This document shows positions 1 through 12,700 of a DNA stretch of 64,000 bases, piece after piece (position 1 is the first letter of the stretch; each line of letters opens with the position of its first letter). A program made the position numbers and the translations under genes. The stretch spans positions 40,773,101 to 40,837,100 of the forward strand of contig CM067306.1 in the NCBI GenBank assembly GCA_034231615.1. The letters run 5' to 3'. The notes beneath the pieces were generated by a model. It did no database searches and was not told the origin of the DNA. It saw nothing but the letters and a program-made list of their open reading frames with translations. The DNA comes from Meghimatium bilineatum. Taxonomy: Eukaryota > Mollusca > Gastropoda > Stylommatophora > Philomycidae.

Positions 1-250
1 ACATGAACCCAACATATTGATGAACACATCTCTGTCTTATCAACATGAACCCAACATATTGATGAACACATCTCTGTCTTACCAACATGAACACACCATA
101 TTGATGAACACATCTCTGTCTTATCAACATGAACCCAACATATTGATGAACACATCTCTGTCTTATCAACATGAACCCAACATATTGATGAACACATCTC
201 TGTCTTATCAACATGAACCCAACATATTGATGAACACATCTCCAAGAATC
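1..250. repeat. 42-bp tandem repeat (about 6 copies)
   Basis: A head-to-tail array with a 42-bp period; each unit carries gatgaacacatctctgtc followed by a variable ttatcaacatgaaccc segment. The array runs off the left edge, so its true length is unknown. The period is a multiple of three, so it reads as an open frame (MNTSLSYQHEPNIL repeated), but nothing supports it being a gene. It lies in the CASD1 intron upstream of the first visible exon. Confidence 0.9.
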
Positions 251-679
251 AATTGCTGCTCATAAAAATACATATTTGCATGTCCCACTCCTTGAGTAAT
301 GTTCACAAAACAGAATAAAAATATTTGCTTTTAAGTTTATATCTTCACGTTCCCCCAGATTTGATACTGTAAGGGTTTGGTATGCGTAGACTAAATAGTA
401 AAAATGGGAAGATAATATGGAATTGTGTTGGACTGCGAGGTGGAGGTTTGGTGGTAGGATGGGGTATCTATAACACGAAAAAAGTTGCTAGCAAATCCTG
501 TTCAGGATGTAGTAATCCACTCAGCTTTTTTTCTGAAAAAGTTATTTTGTAATCTCAAACATTATATAATAATAGCTGTGTAATGGTCACTGATTTCTTC
601 ATTGTCTCTTGTCAATCAAGAAAAAGATAACAAAATAATTATAGACACTAACATGGACTTATATATGTTCTTCTTCTAG
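251..679. other. Intron sequence, nothing recognised
   Basis: AT-rich unique-looking DNA between the left-edge array and the first visible CASD1 exon. I looked for the preceding CASD1 exon here and did not find a frame with family similarity. The pyrimidine-rich stretch ending ttcttctag at 671-679 serves as the acceptor of the exon at 680. Confidence 0.6.
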
Positions 680-788
680 GACAAACTTTTTCATGAAAGA
701 GAACAAGTATTACACTCCTCTGAATTTCTTCCTTCCATTTGCTTATGTTATGATCCTTGGATTCTTCTTCACTGAAAACACGGACAAG
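680..788 (+). CDS. CASD1: CASD1 exon 1 of window
   Basis: Acceptor ttcttctag|G and donor AAG|gtaaat bound a 109-nt exon. The first base completes a codon from the upstream exon; the remaining 36 codons begin [16 protein letters not shown] and include the membrane helix [17 protein letters not shown]. It ends in phase 0. Confidence 0.9.
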
Positions 789-3700
789 GTAAATCAACTT
801 TTTGTTTCAATCCCCAAAAATTATGAGCAATGGTGCTCTTGTATCCGTTTATGAAAATTTGGGGTGGGGTGCTCGCCATACCTTTATTTCATAACTAGAA
901 CACTTCATCTCTCAGCTGTGTGCAATGCTTCAAGAAAACTCCAACTCTCAGCTGTGTGCAATGCTTCAAGAAAACTCCAACTCTCAGCTGTGTGCAATGC
1001 TTCAAGAAGACTTTGACTCAGCTGTGTGCAATGCTTCAAGAAAACTCCAACTCTCAGCTGTGTGCAATGCTTCAAGAAGACTTTGACTCAGCTGTGTGCA
1101 ATACTTCAAGAAGACTCACTTTCAGCTGTGTGCAATGCTTCAAGAAAACTCCAACTCTCAGCTGTGTGCAATGCTTCATGAAGACTTTGACTCAGCTGTG
1201 TGCAATACTTCAAGAAGACTCACTTTCAGCTGTGTGCAATGCTTCAAGAAGACTTTGACGCAGCTGTGTGCAATGCTTCAAGAAGACTTTGACTCAGCTG
1301 TGTGCAATACTTCAAGAAGACTCACTTTCAGCTGTGTGCAATACTTCAAGAAGACTCACTTTCAGCTGTGTGCAATGCTTCAAGGAAACTTCAACTCCAA
1401 GTCAGTTGTGTGCAATGCTTCAAGAAGACTTTGACTTTGCTGTGTGCAATGATTCAAGAATAACCATATTACTCAGAAAGAGTAAAAATGTAATTGTAAA
1501 AATGTAATTGTACAGATGAAGTGTTGTGGGACCTCTACAAAAGGAAAGCTTCATTATTATAGGCATGCCATCTGCTAGGTCATGGGTTCCCAACCTGTGA
1601 ATCATGATCCCAAACTATACGACTAATATTGAATATATGGTCGCAACCAATCCCAGGAGTTATGACCCTAAAAGTGACAGCAAAGATTTTCCTGTTAGGT
1701 CGCTGGCTGAAGCAGTAAAGTAAACAAAATGTTGATTTCAAATCGATTTTCATTTGAATTTTGCTCCCCATAACTTTTACATATTTGTCTCAGTGAAAGT
1801 AGATTTTAAACACTTCTTCATTTGAAAACAAAGAAAAAGAAGCATATGCTGAGATTGACTTGTAGTTAGTGTTAAAGAAAACAAAACTTTGAAACTTGTT
1901 GACGAGTTATGATTACAGTCATTGCATTAAATATGTTGTGTTGTAAGTTGAAATTAGTAGTAGTAGGAGTCACATTTCCGTGAGCTACAAAGAGCCTTCA
2001 ACAGTAAGAACAAGGAATCACAGGTCCACTAGTACCATCATGTGCTGTTGTGTGTCTTCTTAGACATACAACCCTTGAACTAGCTGCTGCCACTTTCTCC
2101 TCTGTCTTTATGCCACTCCTGATCTTTCCCCTATATGCAATAATAGCATGGACTCATGGCATCCTGTTGCCATGATGTCATATCAATACCTTGTATCATG
2201 CATAATGCGTTTTCATGTCCTTGTACCAAATTAAAGGTTGACCTGATCTTTTACCAGACTAATTCTCCATAGTATCATTTTGTTTCTTTAGCCACAGTCT
2301 ATCAGAGCAGACTGATCTTAATTCATTTTCTTTAAATAGCATATTTCCATGTTTATCTCTTATAAGTGTGTCTAAATTCTTGTTCTCCTATAAGTTTTAA
2401 GTTTTTGTACACTGCTCATTGGTCATTTTTTGGGTGCCAGTTCAGGTGTCCAAATGAGATAGTTGAAATTAATTAGTCAAATTTCAGGTAAAATATGCCA
2501 AAAAATGGTCAAACATAATTTTTAATACATTTTCAATTTCACAAAAATGTTTTTCTTGTTGTTATTGTGAAGACTTTTTATCTTGTCATGCTACATGATA
2601 CCATGTTGTTGGCGTGCCTTTTGGTCTGGTATAGCAGACCTCAGCATCTGTGCTTGTTGTGTGGGACTGTAGTCATGTTTGATGTAAGGGATGGTTCAAT
2701 GAATTTTAGTTTCCAGCCTCTGTTGGCTGGACTAAGCCCTATCTCTACTTCAAGGAGTTGACCTGGATGGGGCCAAAATGTTGTGAATTAATATAATAAT
2801 AATAATAATACCCATAACCCGTCAGAGTCATAATGGTGCAGCACTAGATTCATCAGAACAAAAAGCCCCTCAAAGAACCCTGTACTCAGCCATTCGGAGA
2901 AGTGTTGAAAAATCACACCCAGACCATTCCTTAATGTTATCAATCTAGGATTTTCTCTGTCCTCTTCTTCTTCCATCCTCAAAAATTCCCTGCAAAATTA
3001 TTTTAGAGAGTGAGTCATGTCTCATTACATGTCCAAACCTAGCAAGCTTACCCCATTTCGCCACTGCCAAAATTTATTCTTGATAACCTGCAATTTTGTT
3101 TATTTGAATTATAATATCATTTTGTTAATAAAATTTTATTAATCAAACTTACTTTGTGAATTAAACTGGTAAATTTGTGAATTATGTCTGTGTATTGCCA
3201 TGGCCAGAAATTGAAGCAAAGTATAGCAATACTATTAAATTGTTATATTGCCAAAGCACATCATAGGAAGTGACTAAGGAGGTTTTAAGTTGTAGTTAGC
3301 TTTCCTACCCCATCTACGGTAAAAGCGAGGCAGAAGCGATGCTGAAGTAAATTGTGTCATGCTGAAAGTGGCTTATATCGCAGTTATGCTGTAAACCATG
3401 ATACAATGCATTCCTATTTCCTGACTAAATGATGCCTATCTGCAGGAGTTTGAGAACAAATGAATAAGATGAGAATTTTGTGAATTAAACTATTAATTTA
3501 TGAAACAAAACTTCTCATTTTGTGAATTTTAACCCTTGTGTAGCAAATTTTAAAATTAAGTAATAAAAAAAATCAGTCCGAGGTGATATTCTCACAATGT
3601 AAACATGAAGAGAATGTGTGAACTCTAAACTATGCAAAGGTGATGTTTTTAAATTAACCCTGGGGAGATTCACAATAGAATTTGCTTTGTATCGAAACAA

Positions 3701-6700
3701 GTCAAAGAAAGTGCCTCAAATAGAGGTGACTCTAGTGGCCAAATGTTTAAACATATCATTTTGGGAATTGTGAAGCAAATTTATAATTTTGTGAAACAAA
3801 CGTATCATTTTGTGAATTAAATGTATAATTTTGTACACGCAACTATCCCATAATTTCATTTTGTGAATTAAACTATTAATTTACTTGAATGAAAATTGTA
3901 TGAATCAAATATATAATTTTGTGAATCAAGCATATGATTTTATGAGTGAAATAAATGATTCTGTGAATCAAACATATTGCTATTTGACTTCTAGGTGAAT
4001 GTTCTACATCGAGATCAGACAGATGAATGGAAAGGATGGATGCAATTAGTTATTCTCATTTACCATCTGACAGGGGCTAGCAAGGTTAGAGAAACATTGA
4101 GTTTATTTGTTATCATAGAAATGTTATGTTTTTTGTCTATCATAAGTAATAATGGTTATTTGTTACATTGACTTTATGAAATTCAGTTAGAGGTATGTCC
4201 TTGTCAATGAGTTTGTAGATGACTAATAAGCTTTATGTTTGCCTCAAAGAGATCCTTAGACAAGTAGACCATGATGTTGTTTGATTGGTCCACGTTATTT
4301 TAACTAGTCTCCTCTGCTGGATTTCTCTTTTTTTTTTCTGAAGATGTAGTGCCTTTTTTGACTGTAGAACACAATGTAGCTGTTTTTGCAGCATTTTCCC
4401 ATGTATCAAGGATTATGACAAAGGTTTTTAGTGAGTTCTTGCAGAGCTTCTTTTGGTCACCTTGCGATTGTATGCCCTTCTGCAGCTCATCATGGAGATC
4501 TTTGGTAGATTATTATCTGGTGGACAGGACCTGCTTAACAAATTTGTGATTGCATCAAAATAGCAGATAATTGAAATAATGTCTTCATAAACTTCATGCA
4601 ATGCAACACTAGGAATATGGGGTCTCCACTGCAGTTGGAAATACAGACTGCACTGTCTAGGGCAAAAAACAAGAGTCGTTACAAATAGTGAAATAAATAC
4701 TGAATAGAGATTTGAAGCTTTCAGTGACTAAAAATACAAAATAGTACTTTTTCTATTTTGACGAATGCTGAGAATACCATGGACTGCCAGAAAAACTAAT
4801 GTGGATGTGTTGAAAGAGTAAATGCGAAACAGACCTTAATCAATAATATAAGAAAAAGACAATCTTCATTTTTTGGCCACTTCATGAGACAGGGAGGTTT
4901 CGAGAACATAGTCACAACAGGAAAGATTGAAGACAACAGAGACAGAGGATGATAATGTGGGAAAATATTAGTTTGACAACCTGGCGTAGCAGGAAAACAA
5001 CAACGGTACATAATGCTGAAGATCGAGAGCTGTGGAGAGCGATGATCGCTTAAGCCAGCCAGCATGGCACCTGATGATGAGTATTTTCTATGGTGTAAAA
5101 AGAATCCAAACAAAAGCCAGCAAAGTCTCTCAGCTCTAAGAGTGATGGCAGCAGCAGACACTACAGAATTACAGCTTGTAGTCCTATATGACGCTCTGTT
5201 CTTCATGTTATATATCTTTAATATGCAGGCTCCATTATTGGTTGCCAGTCAAACACATTGAAAAACTGGAGAGAATTCAAAGAGATGTGCATCATCCTGA
5301 GGTTCCAGGGGCACACCCTATGTGGCTATGAGATTCCTTCTTGACTTTCAACCATATCTCATAGAATTGACATGTAGTGTAGCCATTTATACCTTCAGAG
5401 TGAGCTCAGATATAAAGAATCCAATAGGTCTAAACTTAAAGCTCGCTCATGTGATCGGGCAAGTCTAGGATGAGGCACACTGGGGCTACTGTTAAATAGA
5501 TTTGTGCATTAGAAGGCATCGGTCCAGGTGAGGAATGGATACCTGTTCCCATGGTCTTTTAAGAGGCGTTCAAGACTTTAAGACTGTCATCACACTTAAT
5601 GGAGATAGCAGGGAGCATAGTTCTGTGAGTGTGAATGCTAAGGTCCAGGCACTCAACAGCAAACATGCTGATGACACAGTTGTGGTCAATTGCACAAATG
5701 GATCAATTATCTGCCCCCCCCAGCACATGGTTCTTTACTGTGAGATCATGTCAAAGTACACGAAGTTAGTGGTGCTTTTGCTGAAATAACAAGTAGTCTA
5801 TGATGCTAAGATGTCTTGAAACTCAAGTTTATTCAAATACATGCAAACTGAGTGTCGCAATGATGCTAAGATGTCTTGAAACTCAAGTCTATTCAAATAC
5901 ATGCAAACTGAGTGTCGCAATGATGCTAAGATGTTTTGAAACTCAAGTCTATTCAAATACATGCAAACTGAATGACGCAATGATGCTAAGATGTCTTGAA
6001 ACTCAAGTCTATTCAAATACATGCAAACTGAGTGACGCAATGACGCTAAGATGTCTTGAAACTCAAGTCTATTCCAATACATGCAAACTGAGTGTCGCAA
6101 TGATGCTAAGATGTCTTGAAACTCAAGTCTATTCAAATACATGCAAACTGAGTGTCACAATGATGCTAAGATGTCTTGAAACTCAAGTCTATTCAAATAC
6201 ATGCAAACTGAGTGTCACAATGATGCTAAGATGTCTTGAAACTCAAGTCTATTCAAATACATGCAAACTGAGTGACACAATGATGCTAAGATGTCTTGAA
6301 ACTCAAGTCTATTCAAATACATGCAAACTGAGTGTCACAATGATGCTAAGATGGCTGAAATCTCATCTGTTCTCATGCATACAAATTGAATAATCACTCA
6401 ATATGATTCAGAAAGTAAGTTATGGTTACAGTTATGATGAGAATAAATTCCACAATATACTCAGCACACACAATGGCCATCTCCATAAAACTCTTCTACC
6501 CCTGATGCTGAAAGGCAACAAAGGGTTTAGCGAATAGATAGATAGATAGATTGGTGTGGGTTGGAGAGAATAACCAAACAAAAATGTGAAAAAGAGCATT
6601 TAACCAACAGAGAATTTAAACCATCACCCGCTATATCCTTAGAGATTAATTGAATCAACATAGAACAGGGACCATCAGCCACTATATCTAACAGGAACTA

Positions 6701-9700
6701 TCAACTGCTATATCCTGAGAGATGATAAATCTCTCATCTCAGATATCTGAGTACCTATGGACATGTTCAGTTTTTGAAAATGATAATCAACATAGCAAAT
6801 AGCTAAACCTGAAGCCTGTCTACCCTTTTCTACTTCAACTTCAGAGAGTAGCCACCTTGGTTTATAAGTTTTGTAAAGGGCTGCTGTACTTTCTTAGACA
6901 GTAAAAGACTTTTCAGTAAGATTCTAGCATTTACATGAGAACAAATTTCCAGTATCAATGTATCTATGTTCCTTCAGCTGTGAGTACTGTTCATGGCTCT
7001 CCAGTTTGAGTGATGTGATGCTTCTATGTGTATTTCATGCATGTTTTAAGGACCCATCATCATACCATCTTTGATGGTTGTTCTATGAAGAGTTTCCCTT
7101 AGTCTTCCACTCTTTCTTGTGCCGTCTGATACCCATTTTAATGCTTGTAGTAGCTGTTTATTTTCATTCATTCAAAGAGCATGTCTGATATAATTTCACT
7201 GTTTTATTTTTAATGTAATTTAGTGAAAGAAGATGGAAGAATTTTTATTGTAGTAGAAACATATTGCTGTTTGATGTCCTCTCTTATTTGTTTGTTTGAC
7301 TTGAATTCTTCCCAATCCATATTTAACAGGCAAAACATGGAAAAGGGTAATAAAGTTTTGCTAATCACTGGCAAAGAATAACACTATTTACCTTCCATGC
7401 ATGTTGCAAGAGGTGGCTAAGATGTTTATGGAGTGGAGTTGGCTGTTCCATCCAATATAAGGTCAGAGTTATGAACATCAGATGGCAAGAGAAGATTCCA
7501 GATACCACTGTCCTTGATAGAGCTGGTATCCCAAGCATTGACACGATCCTGATGCAGACACAGATTCGTTGGGCAGGTCATTTGGTGCGTATGCCAGACC
7601 ATCGTCTGCCAAAGATACTTCTCTATGGTGAGCTAGAGAAGGGTATACGATCTCAAGGTGGCCAAAGGAAGCGCTACAAGGACTCGTTAAAGGACTCACT
7701 GAAAGCCTTTGAAATAGACCACGATACATGGGAAGAACTTGCACAAAATAGATCTACATGGCGTTCTAAAATAAAAAAGAGCGCATCATCTCGTGAAAAT
7801 AAGAGAAATGCAGCAGCTCAACAGCGGAGAGCAGCTAGAAAGTCACGGATAGACCAAGATCCGTCTACAGTCGTTATTCCATGTCCAAACTGTCCAAGGA
7901 CATTTACAGCTCGAATAGGGCTCATTAGCCATCTACGAACTCATAATCAAGGACATAACTAAAATTGAATTTTCAAAAGTGGATGTAACAAATGAACATC
8001 ATCACTTGTGATGGACGAACAACAACAACAAGGTCAGAGTGAGTCAGATGTTATGTTGAAGTCAGATGTGTCCGACCAAAAATGCGCAAATATCTCAGCA
8101 AAGCTGTAAACCATGACACAACACATTCTTTTCTCTGTACTACATCCTGCTAATTTTCAGAAGTTGTTTTAGAACGAGCACAGAAGAAGAACAAGAATTG
8201 GATTTAATTTCTCCTCCAGTGTCTTTGTTACTCTCCTGTTTATTACTCTTTGTTAATACAGATTATAGACATTATGTTGAAGTTAAACCTAATTTGTTCA
8301 ATCTATAGTAGATTGAATCACATGTTCAGTCTATAGTAGATTGAATCACATACTTGTGATTCTCAAGTTCTTACTTCTAAAATTGTACCAATATTTTTCT
8401 CTGTTCCAGGTTTTACCCATTTATATGCATATAAGAGTGCTGGTCTCTTCTTATCTCTTTCTCACTGGTTTTGGGCACTTCTGTTACTTCTGGGAGAAAG
8501 GCAACTTCAACTTTATGCGCTACTGCCTGGTAAGATCATTTATGTAAAGTTAAAGACCCCTCTGAGTTGGAGGCTTCCTCTCAAATGTATCTAATGTATC
8601 TCTGGAATGTCAAATGTATCTCTGGAAAAACCACACCACTGCACTTAGGAATCAAGAGCTTATTGCTTGTAATTTCTGAATATCATAACAACAGAAAAAA
8701 ACAGATGTGTAAATATTATTGAATTTTTTTCTAAGGTTTTGAAAAACCAGTGTGGTGCTGGGCCCAAATGGAAAGCAAGGAATAATCGTACTATTATGTG
8801 TCATAAGAGGCAATTAAGAAATTTTTGGGGGCGAGGTTGATTATCCCATCCCTAACGGGTCAAGGTGGTCCAAAAGCTATGCTAAAGTCGAATATGTCAG
8901 ACTGAAAGATGCAGATATTGCAGCCTAGCTGTAAACCATGACAAAAAGCATTCCATTCTTTAAATACATCCTGCTCATCTGCAGGAGTTTGAGAATACAG
9001 AAGAAAAAGAAGAAGAATGTGGTTGAAAATAATTTTAAAATGGTTCTGACACCCATGTGTTGCCATGGTCCTAAGGGGAGCCAGGTTCTGAAACCACCCA
9101 TCTGTAACCATGGTCTGAAGGGGGATCATAGATAAGCAACACTGACCTGCCAGGTATGTTGTAAGATGCAATTAAAGAGGTTTGGGTGGAGTTGACATAT
9201 GTCAAAGTGACCCAAAAACCATATTTAAGTTGTATATGTCAGATGAACGATGCAAATATATTAGTCAAGCTGTAAACCATGGCACAACACATTCCATTTT
9301 ATGAATTACATCCTGCTATACACTGATAGAACAAAGAAGGATCACAGTCCTGGGTTGAAAGATGTGTGTCTCAGCTAAAAGAAGTTTTAATCCTGCAACT
9401 TACAAACTCACTTCTCATTGTTATTGTTTTCATGGCCTTAATTTGGCTTCATTCACAAAAATTAGAACGTTGGGCCATGTCTTCAGCTGACATGCCTGAT
9501 CAATGGTTGTTCTTGTTATTTCTTCGATTCCCAGGAATTCTGGGTATGAAATAAAATTATGAAGAAACCACCCCATTGCACATTTTTTTTAATAAATTAA
9601 AACAATTTTATTTTTTATGCAATGAAGTGGTTTCTCCAGAGCTGTATTTCATACCCAGAAGACTCCTAACTCTCAACAGTTTACATCGCTGTGAGAAGTA

Positions 9701-12700
9701 GTCACCTACTCAGAGAGGGTAAGTCCATCAATGGTATAGAGATTACAGAACCATTGCACAAAAACATTTAGGTCAAAACTATACAGTAAAATACTATTCA
9801 ACATTTACACTGTAAAATACTATTCAACATTTATAGTGTAAAATAATAGTAAACATTTATACTATAAACTAATATGTAACATTTATTCTGTAAAATAATA
9901 TTCAACATTTATACTGTAAAATATTATTTAACATTTATACTATAAAGTAATATTGAACATTTATTCTGTAAAATATTATTTAACATTTATACTGTAAAAT
10001 AATATTCAACATTTATGCTGTAAAATACTATTCAATATTTATAGTGTAAAAAACTCCAATATTTATGCAGTGAAACATTATTCATGATATATATATGGCA
10101 AAGATGGCTAGCATCTACCAATGTGTCCAGGTCATACCTTTGACCTTTGCTGATGATGTCTTCATATAGAGAATTTATTCTTATAGGTGGAAAATTTGTA
10201 GATGGTGTCATAACACTAGTGCAAAAGTGAAATGAAACAAAACAAGCTTGATGTAGCGATTGTTGTACAATTTCGTAGTACAGATAGATGCACCAAATAT
10301 CACCTTTAATGGTCAAAACATTCTTAGGTGCAACAATTAAATATTGGGGGGTAACTTTCAACCAAGACCTGCCATATATTCAATGCTGGTCATGTCATAC
10401 ATAGAAGTAATGTGGCCTGACAACTCTGAAAGCAATGGTGACCACACATTTACAGCAGCGGCTGCTTCCCCTACTCTTTAGCCAGTTGGTCCTGTCAGTA
10501 ATTGACTATGAAGCGGTGCTTCTATCTCTGGCCAGCAGACAATGCTAGTGATGGGAGCACATGCAGAGTGAAGGAATGTGAGTAGTTCTAGAATGCACTG
10601 GAGGTAACCCCATCATGGTATTGAGATACATGTTAGGCCTATATCCTTCAAATCACGATATTTTTTGGCATATGCCAAGACATACTGATCGCACGTTATT
10701 TATATTGCATCCTCCCACTTTTATTCCTGGCATATCTTCTATATTTCACATAATGTATTCTGTATACAGGGAGAATAGATCCGGTGACATTACACAACCA
10801 TGCCTGACACCTATTTCTATCTTTTGAAATCTACCTATAGTGTTGTTAACTCTCATCGCAGCCATTTGTTTCCCATAACTTTTTTTTTACTATTCTTAGA
10901 TCTTTTCCCATCAATGTTAAGATTTTCTAGCAGTTTTATAATCACTGAATGCTTCACCTTGTCAAATGTTTTGCTGTAATCTATGAAACACAGATAAAGG
11001 TGTTGTTGTACTTCTATGGCCCTTTCTATTAATGTTCTTACTATATATAGAGCATTTGTACCTTTTCCTTCTACGAATCCGCATTGTTTTTTGCTATATC
11101 TGGTTTTATTTTTCCTCTTATATGCCTCATTATTATGAGCAGTACAATCTTAGTCATTTAACTCATAAGGCTGATTGTTCTGTGATCTTCGCAATCTACT
11201 GCACCAGGTTTCTTTGGTAGGGTTTGAAAATTGGTTGTAGCAAATCAGATGGAATATAGCCACTGTTGTAGATATCATTTAAAATTGGTGATAACTTCAA
11301 TGCCATAATCTCTCAGAGCTTCTAATTCTTCTTTTGTAACCTTATCCGGACCAGATGATTTGTTGTTTTTCAAGTATCCTTTACATCTGCCTTTAATATA
11401 CTTGGACCTTCATTATTATAGTAGAAGTTAGTATGATTTCTGTTATCTTCGTACAGTTCTTTAATATATTCTTCCCATCTGTGCATGATTTCATTTTCTC
11501 CCATTATTATGTGTCCCTGCTTAGATTTCAGGCACCCAGTCTTGAGACAATGTTTCATTGTCGCATTGCCCTGTGCCTGTTAATTCCTTTATTTGTAAAT
11601 GTGTATCACTTGTGTTTCTATGATAATATTTTTCTGTTACACTACATTTTGCGTTTAACCAATCCTCTTTAGCCTTGTTGCATTTGTGTTTAATTTCTTT
11701 GTTCATCTTGTTGTATTCTTCCATGATATTATTCATCTGTCCTCTTTGCTTAATCATATTCAAAATATCATCTGTCATCCATTCTTTCTTATTGAGATAT
11801 TTCTTAGGTGGCAGAATCTCTTTAGAAGTTTGCTGCAATGATTCTTTTAACATCGTCCACTGTTCTGTTCTTCAATGGTTTCTTTTTTTTCTATCGCATT
11901 GTACCTATTTTGAATTGTTATGTTATACTGTTCTTGTAATTCTATGCTCTGTCAGCATATTCACATTAGGTGTGTTATCTGCCCTTGTAGATTTTAATCT
12001 CTTTAACCTAATATTAATCTTTCCCACTACTGGTACATGGTCACTGTTGCAATCAGCGCTTTGATGTGTTTTAACAGATTTCAAAGAATTTCTGAATCTT
12101 TTATTTATTATGATGTAACTTATTTCATTGTGTGTTGTGTTATCTGGTTATCTGGGCTTTTCCATGTCTATAGAAGTCTTGGGTGCTGGGCCAAAAATGT
12201 GTTCCCTATCACCATATTATTATTTCTGGCCCAATCTACCAGGACCTCGCCTCTTTCATTTCTGGTGCCTAATCCAAATCTGCCAGTAACATCCTCATCT
12301 TGGCTGTCCCCTACCTTATCATTCATATTCCCCATGACGATGTTTACTTCGTGTTGTTTGCATTGTTTCATGGCTGTGTTCAAGTCCTTGTAGAATTGTT
12401 GTATGTCCTCTTCTGTACTCTCTGACGTTGGTACATAAACTTGGATGATATTTATATTAATGGATAATTAATTTATTATTATTTATGGAATATTTATTAA
12501 TTAAATATTAAGGAATTAATATATTAATATTTCAAGAAACATATAACAATAAAAAAAAACATAAAACTATAAAAATATTCAAAACTAGAATAACTTGGAC
12601 ATATTTTTCTCACCAAAAAACATTGCAAAGTGAAGATGCGTCAAAACACGATGACATTGACAGAAATCGCATAACACACGAACTGTACATTCTTGAGAAG

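Larger units (their letters stand above)
7340..8200 (+). mobile_element. GAA-tailed SINE-like repeat split by a LINE insertion
   Basis: The left part (7340-7469) ends ccaatataaggtcagag and the right part (8030-8200) resumes aaggtcagagtgagtcag and runs to gagcacagaagaagaac. Together they rebuild one family member, with the LINE piece 7470-8029 inserted in the middle. Confidence 0.8.

Noticed and set aside
1585..1700. hAT-type MITE end
   Set aside because: Only a loose resemblance to gggttcccaacctgtg; no second end or 8-bp duplication found.
5800..6393. 197-codon repetitive frame and its 114-codon antisense
   Set aside because: Both arise from the 60-bp tandem repeat; no splice, promoter or homology support.
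7478..7744. 88-codon minus-strand frame
   Set aside because: Antisense shadow of the LINE tail on the + strand.
8341..8547. Independent 68-codon gene overlapping CASD1 exon 3
   Set aside because: It is simply the exon read through its flanking intron.
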